Source: Smallanthus sonchifolius
Lineage: Eukaryota > Streptophyta > Magnoliopsida > Asterales > Asteraceae
NCBI GenBank assembly: GCA_023525975.1
Contig: CM042034.1
Coordinates: forward strand, 26,872,779 to 26,936,778
DNA length: 64,000 nucleotides
Direction of reading: 5' to 3'
Below are positions 11,216-22,069 of this stretch, one piece after another. Positions within the stretch are counted from its first letter, which is position 1; every line of letters begins with the position of its first letter. The notes beneath the pieces were generated by a model. It made no database searches. It saw nothing but the letters and a program-made list of their open reading frames with translations, and was not told the origin of the DNA. The position numbers and the translations under genes are program-made.

Positions 11216-11667
11216 AAGCAAATTACAAATTACGTTCTTTAAGTATTACCTAAGTTTCAGTATACGTCCTTTAACTAAGAAAATTACAAAAAATATCATT
11301 TATGTTTAAAAAACCTTGCATGTTACGTCCTTTAGCCTAACGACAATTAAATTTTACCGTTAAGTATGGATACGCGCCATGTACATGAGGGTATTTTGGG
11401 GCTTTCACACATAAAAAGACTATTCTTGTAATTTGTTTTTATGAACGAGGGTTTACATAATTAGTCCTTTTACGGTAAAAAGACCAAAATACCCTTATGT
11501 GCGTTGCACATGACCTGACTTAATGAAAAAACGTAACGGTTGTTAGGCTAAATGTCGTAATGTGCAAGATTTTTTAAACATAAAGGACGTTTTCTGTAAT
11601 TTCCTTGGTTAAAGGACGTATACTGAAATTTAAATAATACGTAACGGACGTAATTTGTAATTTACTC
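11216..11667. mobile_element. Mutator-like MITE, GAGTAAA family
   Basis: Ends AAGCAAATTAC and GTAATTTACTC are inverted. Longer arms share AGTTTCAGTATACGTCCT-type words in opposite orientation. A perfect 9-bp duplication TTGTTTCTA flanks it (11207-11215 and 11668-11676). The interior is noncoding with paired CAAAATACCC words. Confidence 0.85.
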
Positions 11668-11676
11668 TTGTTTCTA

Positions 11677-12410
11677 TTTATTCCCGGGTATTCTGTGCGT
11701 CGTGTCTGTGTCGATATCAATGATTTGTTCTAGCTAGTTGGAGTCTGTTGATTGCTTTCTTTTCCTGTGGTCCCTTTCTAGTGATTAAAGTTTTGTTTGT
11801 TGTGGTTTCTTTTCTAAAGGGGTCCTTGATGTTCTAGCAACATTGACTAGCATTACATAACTATTTTTCGGACAGTGTATGTGTCGATAATTTGCACCAT
11901 ACGATCATATTTTGAAAGGATATAATAATAGTGAACAGAAATTGACATCCTTTATGGTCTTTTGTACAGTGTTGTTCATCAGAGATGTACACTTGATTCC
12001 ATCGTCCCAGGTGTTGACAGCTTGACAATTGTAAGAAGAACATAGTGGTTGACTTTCTTTGAGCACCATTTTAATTGCTTGGCAGAAATTCAGCTTCTAC
12101 AGCAGACATTAATTTCTTGAAGCTGCTTTGTTTTCCAATGTAAGATTAATTGTAGTGATGGACTGGAGATTTCTAAACTAATGATTAGTAAAAAACAGCA
12201 AATATGTTTATCAATGGGCTCATGCATTTTGCATAGCAAGTAGAAGATCTATATACTTATGGAATGATCGGATTATATCAACTAATTAACTAATCAGTAG
12301 TTCCACTAATATATGGACTCACAATGGTTAGTAATCAGCTTACAAAACAAGCTAACTAGTAATGCTAAAAATGTAATTTGGTTACTAGGAAACGTCACGT
12401 AGTCATGGAT
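11677..12410. other. no recognised feature
   Basis: Mixed sequence without convincing coding or repeat signals. Confidence 0.45.
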
Positions 12411-12757
12411 GTTAGTGATGCAGGAACAGAAGCAATCAAATAGCTCAAGAAACAATGATTCAATCAAAAGCTTTAATCAAACCAAATGGTTCAAAGAACC
12501 GTCAAATGTGTTCTTTACAATAATCAATAATCAAAAACTAACTAACATCAAACCCTAAATCCCAATTTATAGAGTAGGATCTTAATTTAAATAGGAAACA
12601 AAAAAGATAAAAATGGAATTGAAATTCAAATAAATAATAAAAGATATTATTGTGATTTCCTATCTCCTCCAAAGAAATCGTCTTTTTCCAACCAACTCGA
12701 ACGGAAAACAATTGGGCACGGGTTCGGGTCTGGTTAGAGTTCGATGCTCCTGCATCA

Positions 12758-13060
12758 GACTCCCTTTTTTGGAAAAGACTCGACCACGAGTCTTGTATAA
12801 ACCACCTGGATCGAAAGGAACATCAACCCGGTCCTTATTCATTATCACCACGAATCGTTTGAGCAGCTCAATTTCACGGTTCGTCCCGCCAGGCTCAGGA
12901 CCTATAGCACCTGGATCCAACTCTGGATCGGATTCAACTCTTGGGTTGTCACCCGCATCATTCTCCCCGTCTTTGAAAAAAGACTCGTCCTCGAGTCTTA
13001 AGAACTTTGAGCGAACCAGTCAACTCCTTTAGATTAAGTTCCTCCCCCACCTGAAAGTTT
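12758..13060 (-). pseudogene. 3' coding tail of the small LTR element
   Basis: The minus strand reads an acidic stretch (LEDESFFKDGEND), then LLKRFVVIMNKDRVDVP and FDPGGLYKTRGRVFSKKGS, and runs into the LTR. The position just before the polypurine tract and the acidic DESFF.DGEND tail resemble the C-terminal tail of some gypsy polyproteins. Function is not assigned. Confidence 0.4.
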
Positions 13061-13066
13061 CTTGGA

Positions 13067-13561
13067 CTACCTGCAAATAAGCCCACTTCTTAAATTTAGC
13101 AACTCCATTTGATAATTACCAAGCTCAACGAGCAACCCATCATCCTTTGTTAATTCGTTTGAGTTCAGTAGCTCATGTATTCCATTAATTATTTTAATAT
13201 TTGATCTGCAAAACTCCTTCCCAGTTGTAATTGTAGAATTTATTCCACCACCTTTTTTGAAATCCCTATCTCCACGTGTAACAGTAGGATTTAGTCCATC
13301 CATATCTTGAATTTGAATTTTGGAGTTGATTTGGTTATCCAAATTTATCATTGAAATTTTCAAACATTCCCCAATAGACGGGGAATTTGATTGGGTTTCC
13401 AAATGTGTTTGGTCTCTGTCCAAAAACTTCCGATCACCTGAATTAGCAAGACCACCACCCTCTGCCACCGGCATGAGCATCATGAACAACCGTAAGATCA
13501 CCTTCAACCACCGGAGATACCTTAAAAAATCCATCAAAAATACTAGCAGGCGTATTTGCAT
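13067..13561 (-). CDS. unrecognised ORF inside the small LTR element
   Basis: This is a 164-codon open frame with no zinc knuckle, protease or polymerase motif. It starts with a hydrophobic stretch and becomes polar, with two NL-rich segments near the end. It lies between an N-terminal ORF (13591-13872) and the tail piece. Perhaps it is a derived gag or an unrelated captured sequence. I cannot assign it. Confidence 0.35.
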   Translation of the reverse strand: MQIRLLVFLMDFLRYLRWLKVILRLFMMLMPVAEGGGLANSGDRKFLDRDQTHLETQSNSPSIGECLKISMINLDNQINSKIQIQDMDGLNPTVTRGDRDFKKGGGINSTITTGKEFCRSNIKIINGIHELLNSNELTKDDGLLVELGNYQMELLNLRSGLICR

Positions 13562-13590
13562 ATTCTATCATCCCTCGGTTCAAAGGTTTC

Positions 13591-13872
13591 CTATTCGAAC
13601 CCTAATTTCTTCGCCGCACCACGATCGGATCCAGACAAAAACTTATTCCACTGTAGCGGTTCGCCCCCTTGAATGACAACCTTATTCAAGGATTTTGTAA
13701 CCCATAAATATTCGTCTTTGCTCACGTCTTTATCCATATAATTATCAAAATAAGGAGGTGAATAATAAATAATGTCGTCGTCTTCAACATGGTCCTCTTT
13801 CCCAACGTTATCATCCCAGATGACAACCTTTGGGTCAGTTTTCGGAATTTTGCGACAATGTGAATTGAACAC
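13591..13872 (-). CDS. unrecognised ORF near the 5' LTR of the small element
   Basis: This 93-codon frame starts about 100 bases after the 5' LTR and primer-binding site. It has an acidic centre (EDHVEDDDIIYYSPPYF) and ends GSDRGAAKKLGFE. Its position is where a gag would start, but no gag motif is recognised. Confidence 0.35.
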   Translation of the reverse strand: MFNSHCRKIPKTDPKVVIWDDNVGKEDHVEDDDIIYYSPPYFDNYMDKDVSKDEYLWVTKSLNKVVIQGGEPLQWNKFLSGSDRGAAKKLGFE

Positions 13873-13959
13873 AACTTGACCATTCCTCTCGCGGAGAATA
13901 TGCAGTTAGGAAGATAATCCTCTCCACAAGTAGCAATTTGATACAACAAGAGCTCTGAT

Positions 13960-13971
13960 ATCAAATGATGC
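13960..13971 (-). other. tRNA primer-binding site (initiator-Met type)
   Basis: The minus strand reads TGATATCAGAGC against the plant consensus TGGTATCAGAGC, a few bases from the LTR edge at 13976. It fixes the orientation of the element. Confidence 0.75.
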
Positions 13972-14197
13972 AGGAATGGATACAATCAAATGGCTTAAGA
14001 AACAATGATTCAATCAAAAGAGATTTAATCGAACTGAATGGTTCAAAGGAACCCCAAATGCGTTCTTTACAATAATCAATAATCAAATGCTAACTAACAT
14101 CAAACCCTAGATCCCAATTTATAGAGTAGGATCTTAATTCAAATAGGAAACAATATGATAAAACCGGAATTGAAATTCAAATAAGTAATAAAAGATA

Positions 14198-14799
14198 GAG
14201 TAAACTGCCATTTTCGTCCCTGTGGTTTGGTCAAAATTGCCACTTTCATCCAATAGTTTGTTTTTTTGTATCTGGGTCCTCATGGTTTTAAAATATTGCC
14301 ATTTTCATCCTCGTGGTTTTAAAATATTGCCACTTTCATCCAGTCAGCTAACACCGTCCGTTTTTCTCAGTTAAATGAGGGGTATTTCAGTCCTTTTACT
14401 TATTTGTTTTATTTTTTCATCTTTTTTACTCTCACTTTTTAATCATCCCCAATTTAACCTCTAATTTAATCATCCACCTGCTGGCCTTCTTCCTCTTTTC
14501 CTGACCAGTTTCCGACGAGCACCACTGGAACACCTCCGTCGCTTGTTTCTATGATTAAAAAGTGAGAGTAAAAAAGATGAAGAAATAAAACAAATATGTA
14601 AAAGGACTGAAATACCCCTCATTTAATTGAGAAAAACGGACGGTGTTAGCTGACTGGATGAAAGTGGCAATATTTTAAAACCACGAGGATGAAAATGGCA
14701 ATATTTTAAAACCACGAGGACCCAGATACAAAAAAACAAACTATTGGATGAAAGTGGCAATTTTGACCAAACCACAGGGACGAAAATGGCAGTTTACTC
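14198..14799. mobile_element. Mutator-like MITE inside the 5' LTR
   Basis: Nearly the whole 602-bp element is an inverted repeat. It starts GAGTAAACTGCCATTTTCG and ends with the complement. A perfect 9-bp duplication TAAAAGATA lies at 14189-14197 and 14800-14808. The partner LTR carries the uninterrupted site (AAAAGATATTATTGTG near 12644), which proves insertion after retrotransposition. The unique centre (about 14440-14560) is noncoding. Confidence 0.93.
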
Positions 14800-14918
14800 T
14801 AAAAGATATTATCGTAATTTCCTATCTCCTCCAAAGAAATTGTCTTTTTCCAACCAACTCGAACGGATAAAAATGGGCACGGGTTCGGGTTTAGTTAGAG
14901 CTCGATACTCCTACTTCA

Positions 14919-15390
14919 GTTTGGTTCACATGAAAAGTTAAAACTTGCCAGACACAAAATTTTCAACACACAAAACTCTAAGCAAGAAGATGGGTTTTTT
15001 TAAACAAGACTTGAAGAGTGCATGTATTCCTTAGATGGAAATAATGACAACCTTATCAGAAGTTATATACTAATGAAAGTGAAAACTAAACTAATCTAAC
15101 CTAACCTAATCTAGAGTGACAAAAGTTATATTGAAAACGTATTTGTATCTCTCTAATTGCTCCAATACAAATGACCACTTATTTATAGTAAGTAGAAGAT
15201 TAACTAGAGGACGGATGGTCAAAGTTACTATTAATTTGTTGCCTCGATCAATGGTTTATAATGAGTCAGGGAGTGAGACACGTTTAATGAGTCAAGTAGG
15301 TTGGTTTTTTATTAGTGGACCGTTATGTGCTAGAATATTGTAGCTACTTTGATATATTTTTTTATATTTAAGCATTTGAACCGCACCCGG
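14919..15390. other. no recognised feature
   Basis: Mixed sequence. A 75-codon ORF at 15116-15343 has no recognisable domain. Confidence 0.45.
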
Positions 15391-15394
15391 TTTG

Positions 15395-15600
15395 TAAGGA
15401 AGTGTTCAAATGATAACCAGTTTTTATGTGATAACCACTCTTAAACAATCACATAATTTATAAATTATTTTTTCTTTTAATTGTTAAATACTTTTTGAAC
15501 ATATATTTTAAACATAAATACGGAAATAATGAGTGTTACATATACACATAATGTTACATAACATATATGTTATACTAACAAATAATAATTGTAAAACAAA
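15395..15600. repeat. fragment of the GTTCAAATG-ATAACC repeat family
   Basis: GTGTTCAAATGATAACCAG followed by TTTTTATGTGATAACCAC matches the left end at 21089 and, inverted, the right end near 33830-33860. It also has GTTACATATA words like those at 33060-33450. It appears to be a truncated copy of that element. Confidence 0.55.
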
Positions 15601-15765
15601 AATGTGATCCTACTCTTAAAAAATATCTGAAGACACGTACACTTAAGAAAGATTTTAAGAAGTCTAATAAGGGACAATAATCATGTTCTTTGTTAGCCTT
15701 TGAAGACAAAGTTAGGAGACTGTTTGAGAATGCAGGAGAAAATACATTTCAGGTGAAGGTGGAGA

Positions 15766-15944
15766 CCGTTAGTTATTTGGTATAATGGTTCGTATCCTGG
15801 TCATAACAAAAAAGGGGTATGTGGTCAGGTCAGAGGGTTTACCCAGTTGGGGGTTCCTCCTGTGGTGGGCTGCCCTGAATGTTCTAAGTGTTGCCACAGG
15901 GAAACCCAATTATCCTAGAATATATAAGTGTTGTCGTTAAAAAA
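15766..15944 (+). mobile_element. SINE (probably 5'-shortened)
   Basis: Flanked by a 15-bp duplication AGGTGAAGGT(G/A)GAGA (15751-15765 and 15945-15959). It ends GTTGTCGTT plus an A run. A B-box-like GGTTCGTATCC lies near the 5' end, preceded by TTGGTATAATGG. The A-to-B spacing is too short for a full tRNA head, so the 5' end may be deleted. No ORF. Confidence 0.8.
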
Positions 15945-16057
15945 AGGTGAAGGTAGAGAAATCATCAAACCGGGACCAAAGACTTCTACGTGGATTCCCC
16001 ATAGGTGGATTTAGAGGCAGATTCCATGGAGGATTTCGAGGTAGAGTCGCTTTAATT

Positions 16058-16271
16058 TTTTTTTTTGAAAGGCAATTTGGATTACTGACGGGCTACTGAC
16101 CCACCCGATCATTTCCACCCCGTCAGGAGGAAACCCACATAGGTGAGAAAACCTCTTTGCCCAACTTGGACCCCCTTTTTATTTTTCTCACAAATGAGAC
16201 TTGAACCTAAGACCTCTTCATTTTAGAGAAGTCTTGGTATACAACTTTGTCACAGCTATGCTAGTGGTTGT
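16058..16271 (-). mobile_element. tRNA-derived SINE
   Basis: Minus strand: A box TAGCATAGCTG near the start, B box GGTTCAAGTCTC, a body ending CCGTCAGTAATCC and an A-rich tail. A 16-bp duplication TAGAGTCG(C/A)TTTAATT flanks it (16042-16057 and 16272-16287). Pol III promoter boxes, tail and long duplication together are diagnostic of a retroposed SINE. It differs in sequence from the neighbour at 15766. Confidence 0.9.
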
Positions 16272-16541
16272 TAGAGTCGATTTAATTAACTCGTAGATTA
16301 GAGATAATTTGGAGATATAATTCAGTGTCATAGTTGCAATAAATTCCATGACAGAGAAGTTATTTACTTCTAATGGTTTGATGCTTTTTGGTGAAAATTG
16401 TGGAGTTAACCCGTTCATTACTTAATGCTCATGGAAACTAGCATCCCAATCCTTATGTCCCCCAATCATTTGTTGCTTGTGTAATTAGCTCTTAAGATCC
16501 CTTGATTGCTGCTTATTGCTTATGTGACCCAACCTTTGTTG

Positions 16542-16870
16542 TCAAAGCATTGCAACAATATCACCACTTAAGTTTGCAACTAAGTCCAGTCTAAAACTCA
16601 CCATGCCATTCAACAAGTATATGTTGTTTCTTTGTCCCATTCCGGTCAAAACAGTCACCGGCCATTTGATTACCTTCGCTTTATCATCAACTAACTTCAC
16701 ATGATGGCATTTCTCTTCAAATGTACCAAGTGAGATAAGATTCCTTTTAAGATCGTAATTACATCTTACATTTTGAATATCAGATTCAAACTCATTTTCT
16801 AGTTTGAATGTGACAACCCCACATCCCATAATCTTACAAGGTCTATGATCTCCTAACATCACAGTACTAA
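16542..16870 (-). pseudogene. Copia protease/pre-integrase fragment
   Basis: The minus-strand frame contains GDHRPCKIMGCGVVTFK, VRCNYDLKRNLISLGT and NNIYLLNGM. From family knowledge these match the Copia stretch after the protease active site (GD...C.I.GIG.V..K, V.Y.P.LKRNLISLGTL, LYVL.G). The catalytic DSG motif lies upstream and is missing. It abuts a gag piece with the intervening sequence deleted. Confidence 0.85.
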
Positions 16871-16872
16871 GT

Positions 16873-17064
16873 TTACTCATGGTTCAAATCAAAAACTCTA
16901 TCTTCTTCATCTAGTATTACCTCTATATTCTCAAGATCAAAAACCAATTTATTAAAGTTATCGATATAATATTCAAGAGGCTTACCACAGGATATTTGGA
17001 ATCTGTATAAACTATTTGTCACAAACATGGATTCACTCTTATTTCTCACAAATATCAAATACAA
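16873..17064 (-). pseudogene. Copia gag (UBN2-like) fragment
   Basis: The frame reads LYRFQISCGKPLEYYIDNF and then NKLVFDLENIEVILDEEDR. This is the Copia gag core (LY.FKM..G.S...H...FN.L...L...G....DED.A..LL). It sits between the 5' leader of the same element and the protease piece, so the C-terminal gag and zinc knuckle are deleted. Confidence 0.85.
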
Positions 17065-17618
17065 ACCAGATAATCTGCACTAAACAAAACTGAATGAACA
17101 ACAAGACTGTAATACCTATAACAGTATCTATTTCTAACAAGACCAGATCATTGATACTATGATCTGAGATAAACGAGACTTAAAGACCTCAAGAACACAG
17201 GGAAACATCAACGAGATGTAACCCTAATCGCTACAGCAGATGAACAGACGGAAGAGAAAAAAAGTGTGTATGACAAAATGAACTCTCTTACCCTAAACCC
17301 TCAACATCTCATTCAATATATACAACCGAACTCTCATAACTCAGCAGCTGCTTCAAGCACAAAAGCCCAATGCATATTCCTTTAAGCCTCTGGCCCATCA
17401 GCACCTCTTTCAAGAACCAGCCCACTCAGAATATATGAAACAATAATAAAATTGAATTAGATCAAAAAAACAATATTTTTAACACTATTCTTGAAATATA
17501 ACATGTTGACCAAAGTTTTAGAATTGTGATGCATCAACGTACGGTACCCTCATTTTCAACCTCCAAAACCCCCATTCTTTAATCTTGGTCTTTTTTTTTT
17601 AATTAAGCTCAACCAGAA

Positions 17619-17630
17619 GCTCTGATACAA
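17619..17630 (-). other. tRNA primer-binding site (initiator-Met type)
   Basis: The minus strand reads TTGTATCAGAGC, one base from the plant consensus, 5 bases inside the LTR edge at 17636. It ties the LTR to the gag/protease remnants at 16542-17064. Confidence 0.75.
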
Positions 17631-17635
17631 ATTAC

Positions 17636-18024
17636 TGAAATTATATTATGGATTTAATTTAACTACAACTAAATAACTATGATTGAAATTGTAATTGACA
17701 AACACAATCAATGATTATTCTATTAATTAAATCAATCGTAATGAAGAAACAAACTGAAAATGAACCACACTATGTACTCTCACTTCTTATCCCCTTTAAA
17801 CCCCTAGTAACAAATTATAACATAATGCAGAGATTAACAAGAAATGACATCTTAGCTCCCTAGACTTTGTAAACTAAGTTAAAATAATCCCTCTCGGCAT
17901 TAACTAATATTATTGTACGTCAAGCACCTAATCGTTATCATTCCACTTTGTACCAAACAACCAACTTCAATAGAAACTATAGTGCATCTGAATAACCAAC
18001 TTTAGTATGCAATATACTCTAACA
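17636..18024 (-). mobile_element. Copia 5' LTR
   Basis: On the minus strand it starts TGTTAGAGTATATTGCATAC, a typical Copia LTR start, and ends CA before the primer-binding site. It is 389 bp long. The matching 3' LTR is absent, so the element is truncated beyond about 16540. The leader (17070-17630) is noncoding. Confidence 0.8.
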
Positions 18025-18029
18025 CAGTG

Positions 18030-18570
18030 ACAGTCATGAACTTTTTTGATGTGTACCAGTTTTCCAGCAGAGAGTACAAGTCCTAGATGCATGTAACTGA
18101 AGCCGTGTAGTGTACTGTTGCATGGATGATTCTAATTTCCATTTTTATATTATGTTTGTTTTGTTGTGTTTATTTTAATTATGCATGTGTAGTTAGTGGT
18201 GTTAGACTACTTCTCCATTTTCCAGTAAAGTAGGATCATTTCCTTTTCTTTAGAAACTAGTACCTTTGTTTCATACATTTAAATTGTAACCTGATATGAG
18301 AAAAAGGATATGAATGAAGTGAATGAATTCTAATTTCACTTTAAAAATTCTATCTAGTTTTCTTCTATTTTCTTAGACCAACGATATTAACCGTTGGAAC
18401 CACATCATTTTTCAAGTGTAGTCACTTTTTTTGATTCTCGAATTTCTAAGTTCCCGGCTATAATTTTTTAGGCCGGTTCGGGTGATCGGGTCGGGTTGGT
18501 CACATAATAAGATACGATTCCATAATGAAAATACATGGTCATTAGAAAACAAATGGTAAAAATACAATGT
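18030..18570. other. possible LTR-like sequence, not resolved
   Basis: The sequence has a poly-pyrimidine-rich end (about 18340-18375) and a TATA-like region similar to Copia LTRs, but no paired LTR, primer-binding site or duplication. Confidence 0.25.
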
Positions 18571-18584
18571 CATTAAAAAAAATA

Positions 18585-18840
18585 GATCTTATAGTTGTTC
18601 TCTACGGGTTTTCATCTTTTGAAAACGATCCATTACATATTCGGCCGAAACATTCTTAATTAAGGAGCTCTTTTTCAGTGTAACAAATGCAAGAATTGTT
18701 TATATATTCATCACACATCTGGTTACGCAAGTTTTCACATGCTTCGTTGAAGAAAAACATCTCTCAACACTTACCGTTACAACTGCATGTATAGATTGGT
18801 TTTGGTTTAGTAAGTCAACACATTTCCGATGAAAGATTCT
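18585..18840 (-). pseudogene. hAT transposase C-terminal (dimerisation) fragment
   Basis: The minus strand reads KCVDLLNQNQSIHAVVTVSV, continues ERCFSSTKHVKTCVTRC and ends with DRFQKMKTRREQL. This matches the hAT C-terminal dimerisation region (ATVERCFSAMK..K..LRN, RFQ.MK.RR.Q). Stops break the frame after MNI. The catalytic core upstream is not readable. A shorter relative lies at 62922-63003. Confidence 0.75.
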
Positions 18841-18859
18841 TCAACCAATCTCCATGTTA

Positions 18860-20340
18860 ACAAGAGCACCTCCAATCAAGTTCACAGCTAGCTTCTTATC
18901 TTTACTGATATTTTTTCTTGCACCAAAATAACGTGTTAAGGAGTTATAGGGAAGGGATAATCCTTGTAACAACTCTCAAGCGTGAGAATCAGTCTATCTA
19001 ATAAATAAAAGTGATGATGAATGCATAGAAGAAGAAATTTTAAGAGATGATGTGGAAGATCTATGGTACGTACCTGCCAAATGCCTTTTTTTCTATTAGT
19101 GAACATGCTTTCTCCCAATAGGAGCCTTTAATGTGGCGTAACCGTTTTTGGGGTGGCACCTCATATTTGGGCTTTGGGCCAAATGTTGTTCTTTGATGGG
19201 CTTTTGGACTTCTCTTCTTCAACCCCCGTCGGTGCCTAGTACCTATCTCCACCCCTGTTCTTACACTCAACATAATCGCTCCACTTCCTCTAGCTTATTG
19301 AGCGTACAAGTCAATTTAGCATGAATGAGGTTCTGTTTTATGATTTTGTCAAGATTTTCACTCTTGCTAGACATACTCTACTTATGCAACATATATACAC
19401 ATACAATCATATGCATATATACACATGCAGTCATACACATGAATGATTGTCACTTATTCCCCCTCTCCTTGGGCCACATACACACATAGTAAAACAAACA
19501 TGAGCCATATGCACATGCACAACGTGTCAGTTTCACATAAGTCTTCAACACACCTTTCTCTATTTTTTGGTCAGTGTTTCACTTCAACCATGGTTTTAGA
19601 CTTTAGTCTCCTGTATTTGTGGTGAACAACAATCTATTCATACGAGATGTTGTAACATGAGGAAATCTTAAAATAGAAGTATAGTAATAGTACAATCGTT
19701 ACTGGTTCGATTCGCAAATGTTAATTATAACGAAATTAAGTACATTTAAATTAAATCACAGTACTTGTATGATATTATTTGAAACATAGTCTAACAATGA
19801 TTAAACGAAAAAAGGTTATTAAATTAATATTATGGGCACATGTGCATTCTTATGTTTTTGGTTAAATAAATAGTGGGACAAATATACCAAAGTGAAATGT
19901 TCCTGTGAAGACATGATGTCATTGTGCAATACAAGAATGTGACAAGCCAACGAGTGATAAAGGTACACCAAAGAGGTATATAGTTAAAATAAGCGGTGGT
20001 GGGGCATTTTATAACAACCTTGTGGAATATATATTGCAAATGTGTGGACTCTTTTCAAGATTGTTTGTATCTTTCACTTTTTGGATAGTGCTTCCTTTCC
20101 CCATCTTAAGGCCCTCAACTCCTACATAAATGGATTATGGATGTTTGTTTTCAAATTTCAATTAATAATGTTATATTTTATACCTTTTTTTTACTTTTTA
20201 AACCATTTGATAGTTCTGTCAAATATTGTCTATAATGATTTGTGATCATATAGATAAATGTAAATTACTCTTTTGAACATCATATCATTATCAAAGTTGA
20301 GACAAATTATAGAACACATGATAATTATTAATGGATATAC
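18860..20340. other. no recognised gene
   Basis: Low-information sequence with several TATACACATGCA-type words at 19380-19450. A possible Helitron 5' start (TCTATCTAATAAATAAAAG, 18993) has no matching 3' end. ORFs of 60-70 codons here have no recognisable domain. Confidence 0.4.
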
Positions 20341-20345
20341 ATATC

Positions 20346-20441
20346 TTTCGACTTGTAACTATGTATATGATCTTCTTGTGATATGAATAAATGTTTCGAC
20401 TTGTAACTATGTATATGATCTTCTTGTGATATGAATAAATG
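20346..20441. repeat. perfect 48-bp tandem duplication
   Basis: Two adjacent identical units beginning TTTCGACTTGTAACTATG and ending AATAAATG. Confidence 0.95.
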
Positions 20442-20489
20442 ATTCTACTTATTTGTCTTTATTCGATTTCCTTTTGTTGTTGTTCTAGT

Positions 20490-20632
20490 TATTATTACTT
20501 TTTTAACGTCAAACTCACGCACACTCTAAATCTACACCACTTGTCGACGATGGGACTAGAACCCACAACCATTTGGGAAGAAAACATCATACAACACACC
20601 TGGATACCATTGAGCCAAAGACCCTTTGATAG
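20490..20632 (-). mobile_element. tRNA-derived SINE (probable)
   Basis: Minus strand: A box TGGCTCAATGG and B box GGGTTCTAGTCCC with tRNA-like spacing, then a body ending GACGTTAAAAAA. No convincing target duplication was found, so ends are approximate. Confidence 0.5.
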
Positions 20633-21507
20633 CATAACATCCCTTAAAAAGGAAAAAAAAAAAAAAAGGGGGGGTCACTGGAGTTTTAATTTTAGTTTGG
20701 AGTTTTGGTTCACGATTTCTCAAATATGTGAGGTAAATCAACAACGTGTACTCTTAACTAATGATAGTTCATTAGTTAGAAATGATTTCTACTAGATTGT
20801 TAAAGAACTAGGGATCGAATCCGAAGAATCTTTTCTTTCATTAACAAGGTTTGATTGAGTTTTTACTTTTTATAAAGAAAGTTGTTGATTTGTTTTGGCA
20901 CAATCATAAAATCAGACAATCAGTGGACATTTAGTATTTATATGCCATTGATTTCTATATATAAAAGGTCAAAGTTTCAAGGTATTGGTCATGAGTTTGC
21001 ATAATAAGTTGACGAGGAAGAAGAAGAAGCGAGATTGAAAATTATAAAATTAGAGTTTTAAATATTTTTATAATAAGATAGAGAAGGGTTCAAATGTTAA
21101 CCAAGTTTTTATGTGATAACCACCTTCCAACCAAACACATAATTTTCTTCTTCTTTTTTATTTATTTTATTTAAAGGGTATTCTAGTAAATGAATCACCC
21201 ACTATTTTTAGAAGATTTTTAATTTAAAACTAAATCATTGTCTCTCTTTTTGATTTACTCTGTTCCATAATTAGTTTTCTAACTTTGAATTCTCCATCAA
21301 TGAACTCATCATCACCGACTGAAATCTTCAAAGTGGAATTATGTAAAAATTTCTATCCATGTTTTTTTTTTCTTGGCCCAAATTAATGTTATTCATTGGT
21401 GTCTTTGCTTGTGGAGGATTAATACACTAAAAAATCAGATCCTAATAAAAAAAAATGTTGGCCACTTTCTTCGGATGATGATCAATTTCGTTTCTTTTAT
21501 TAACAAA

Positions 21508-21926
21508 CTAGCTCACCCCGTGTAATACACACGGGTGAAAAATATCAGTAAATAAATGTTTTAAATTGTATTTATGTATTTTACAGGTGTAAAAATGTAT
21601 TATTATACATATACTAAGGATATAAAACAAAATTAAAAAATATAAAAAATAATATATAATTGGGTTTCGGAAATACGTCAATTACTATTTAATGTAATTT
21701 GACTTTCATTTAATATTTGATTGAAAATAAAAATTACATAATTAGATTTCAAAATTTTTTTATAATAAAGGATAATTTAAAATAAATGTATTTTATTAGT
21801 ATAATTAGTAATTTATTAAAAGATATGGGTTCATTTAATAAAAGAGAGAGGCGAAAAAAGAATAATGAGATTGAATATGGTGGTGACACGTGGCATACAA
21901 AATATTTATTTATTATATAGTATAGA
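21508..21926 (-). mobile_element. non-autonomous Helitron
   Basis: Minus strand: 5' end A|TCTATACTATATAATAAATA and 3' hairpin CACCCGTGTGTATTACACGG with a bulge, then CTAG (21508-21511) followed by T. It is 419 bp and noncoding, with GCCACGTGTCACCACCAT near the 5' end. Confidence 0.85.
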
Positions 21927-22069
21927 TGAGATTTAACAAAATATATATTATTCTTTGCTCCTTTAAGTCAAAGTATATTTATTTCTTTATATTGTTATGA
22001 AATCACGTTTTCTTTTTTTTTTTTATATTGTTATGAAATCATGTTTGCATTTTGGTCAGAGCGAATTAA

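Larger units (their letters stand above)
12416..14918 (-). mobile_element. complete small non-autonomous LTR retrotransposon
   Basis: The 3' LTR is 12416-12757 (TGATGCAGG...TGCATCA on the plus strand) and the 5' LTR is 13976-14918, which contains a later MITE. Next to the 5' LTR the minus strand carries TGATATCAGAGC, one mismatch from the plant initiator-Met primer-binding site. Next to the 3' LTR is a purine tract AAAAAAGGGAG. Flanks GTTAG and GTTTG agree at 4 of 5 bases. The 1.2-kb interior has no reverse transcriptase or integrase. It has a protein-coding-like start and a short acidic tail, so it must have depended on another element. It fits a small LARD or TRIM-like derivative. Confidence 0.85.
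15600..16440 (+). pseudogene. Copia gag remnant split by two SINEs
   Basis: The frame LLAFEDKVRRLFENAGEN (about 15697-15750) continues after the first SINE as VKVEKSSNRDQRLLRG and then GGFRGRFHGGFRGRV (to about 16055). After the second SINE a degraded zinc-knuckle region follows (RDNLEI near 16290). Gly-Arg-rich RGR repeats before a CCHC knuckle are typical of Copia gag. Stops and lost Cys residues show decay. The two SINE target duplications lie within this frame and allow it to be joined. Confidence 0.75.

Noticed and set aside
18993..19250. Helitron starting at TCTATCTAATAAATAAAAG
   Set aside because: The base before TC is G, not A, and no hairpin plus CTRR end was found downstream.
19061..19273. 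70-codon basic ORF on the minus strand as a small gene
   Set aside because: No domain, no conserved context, and length within random expectation.
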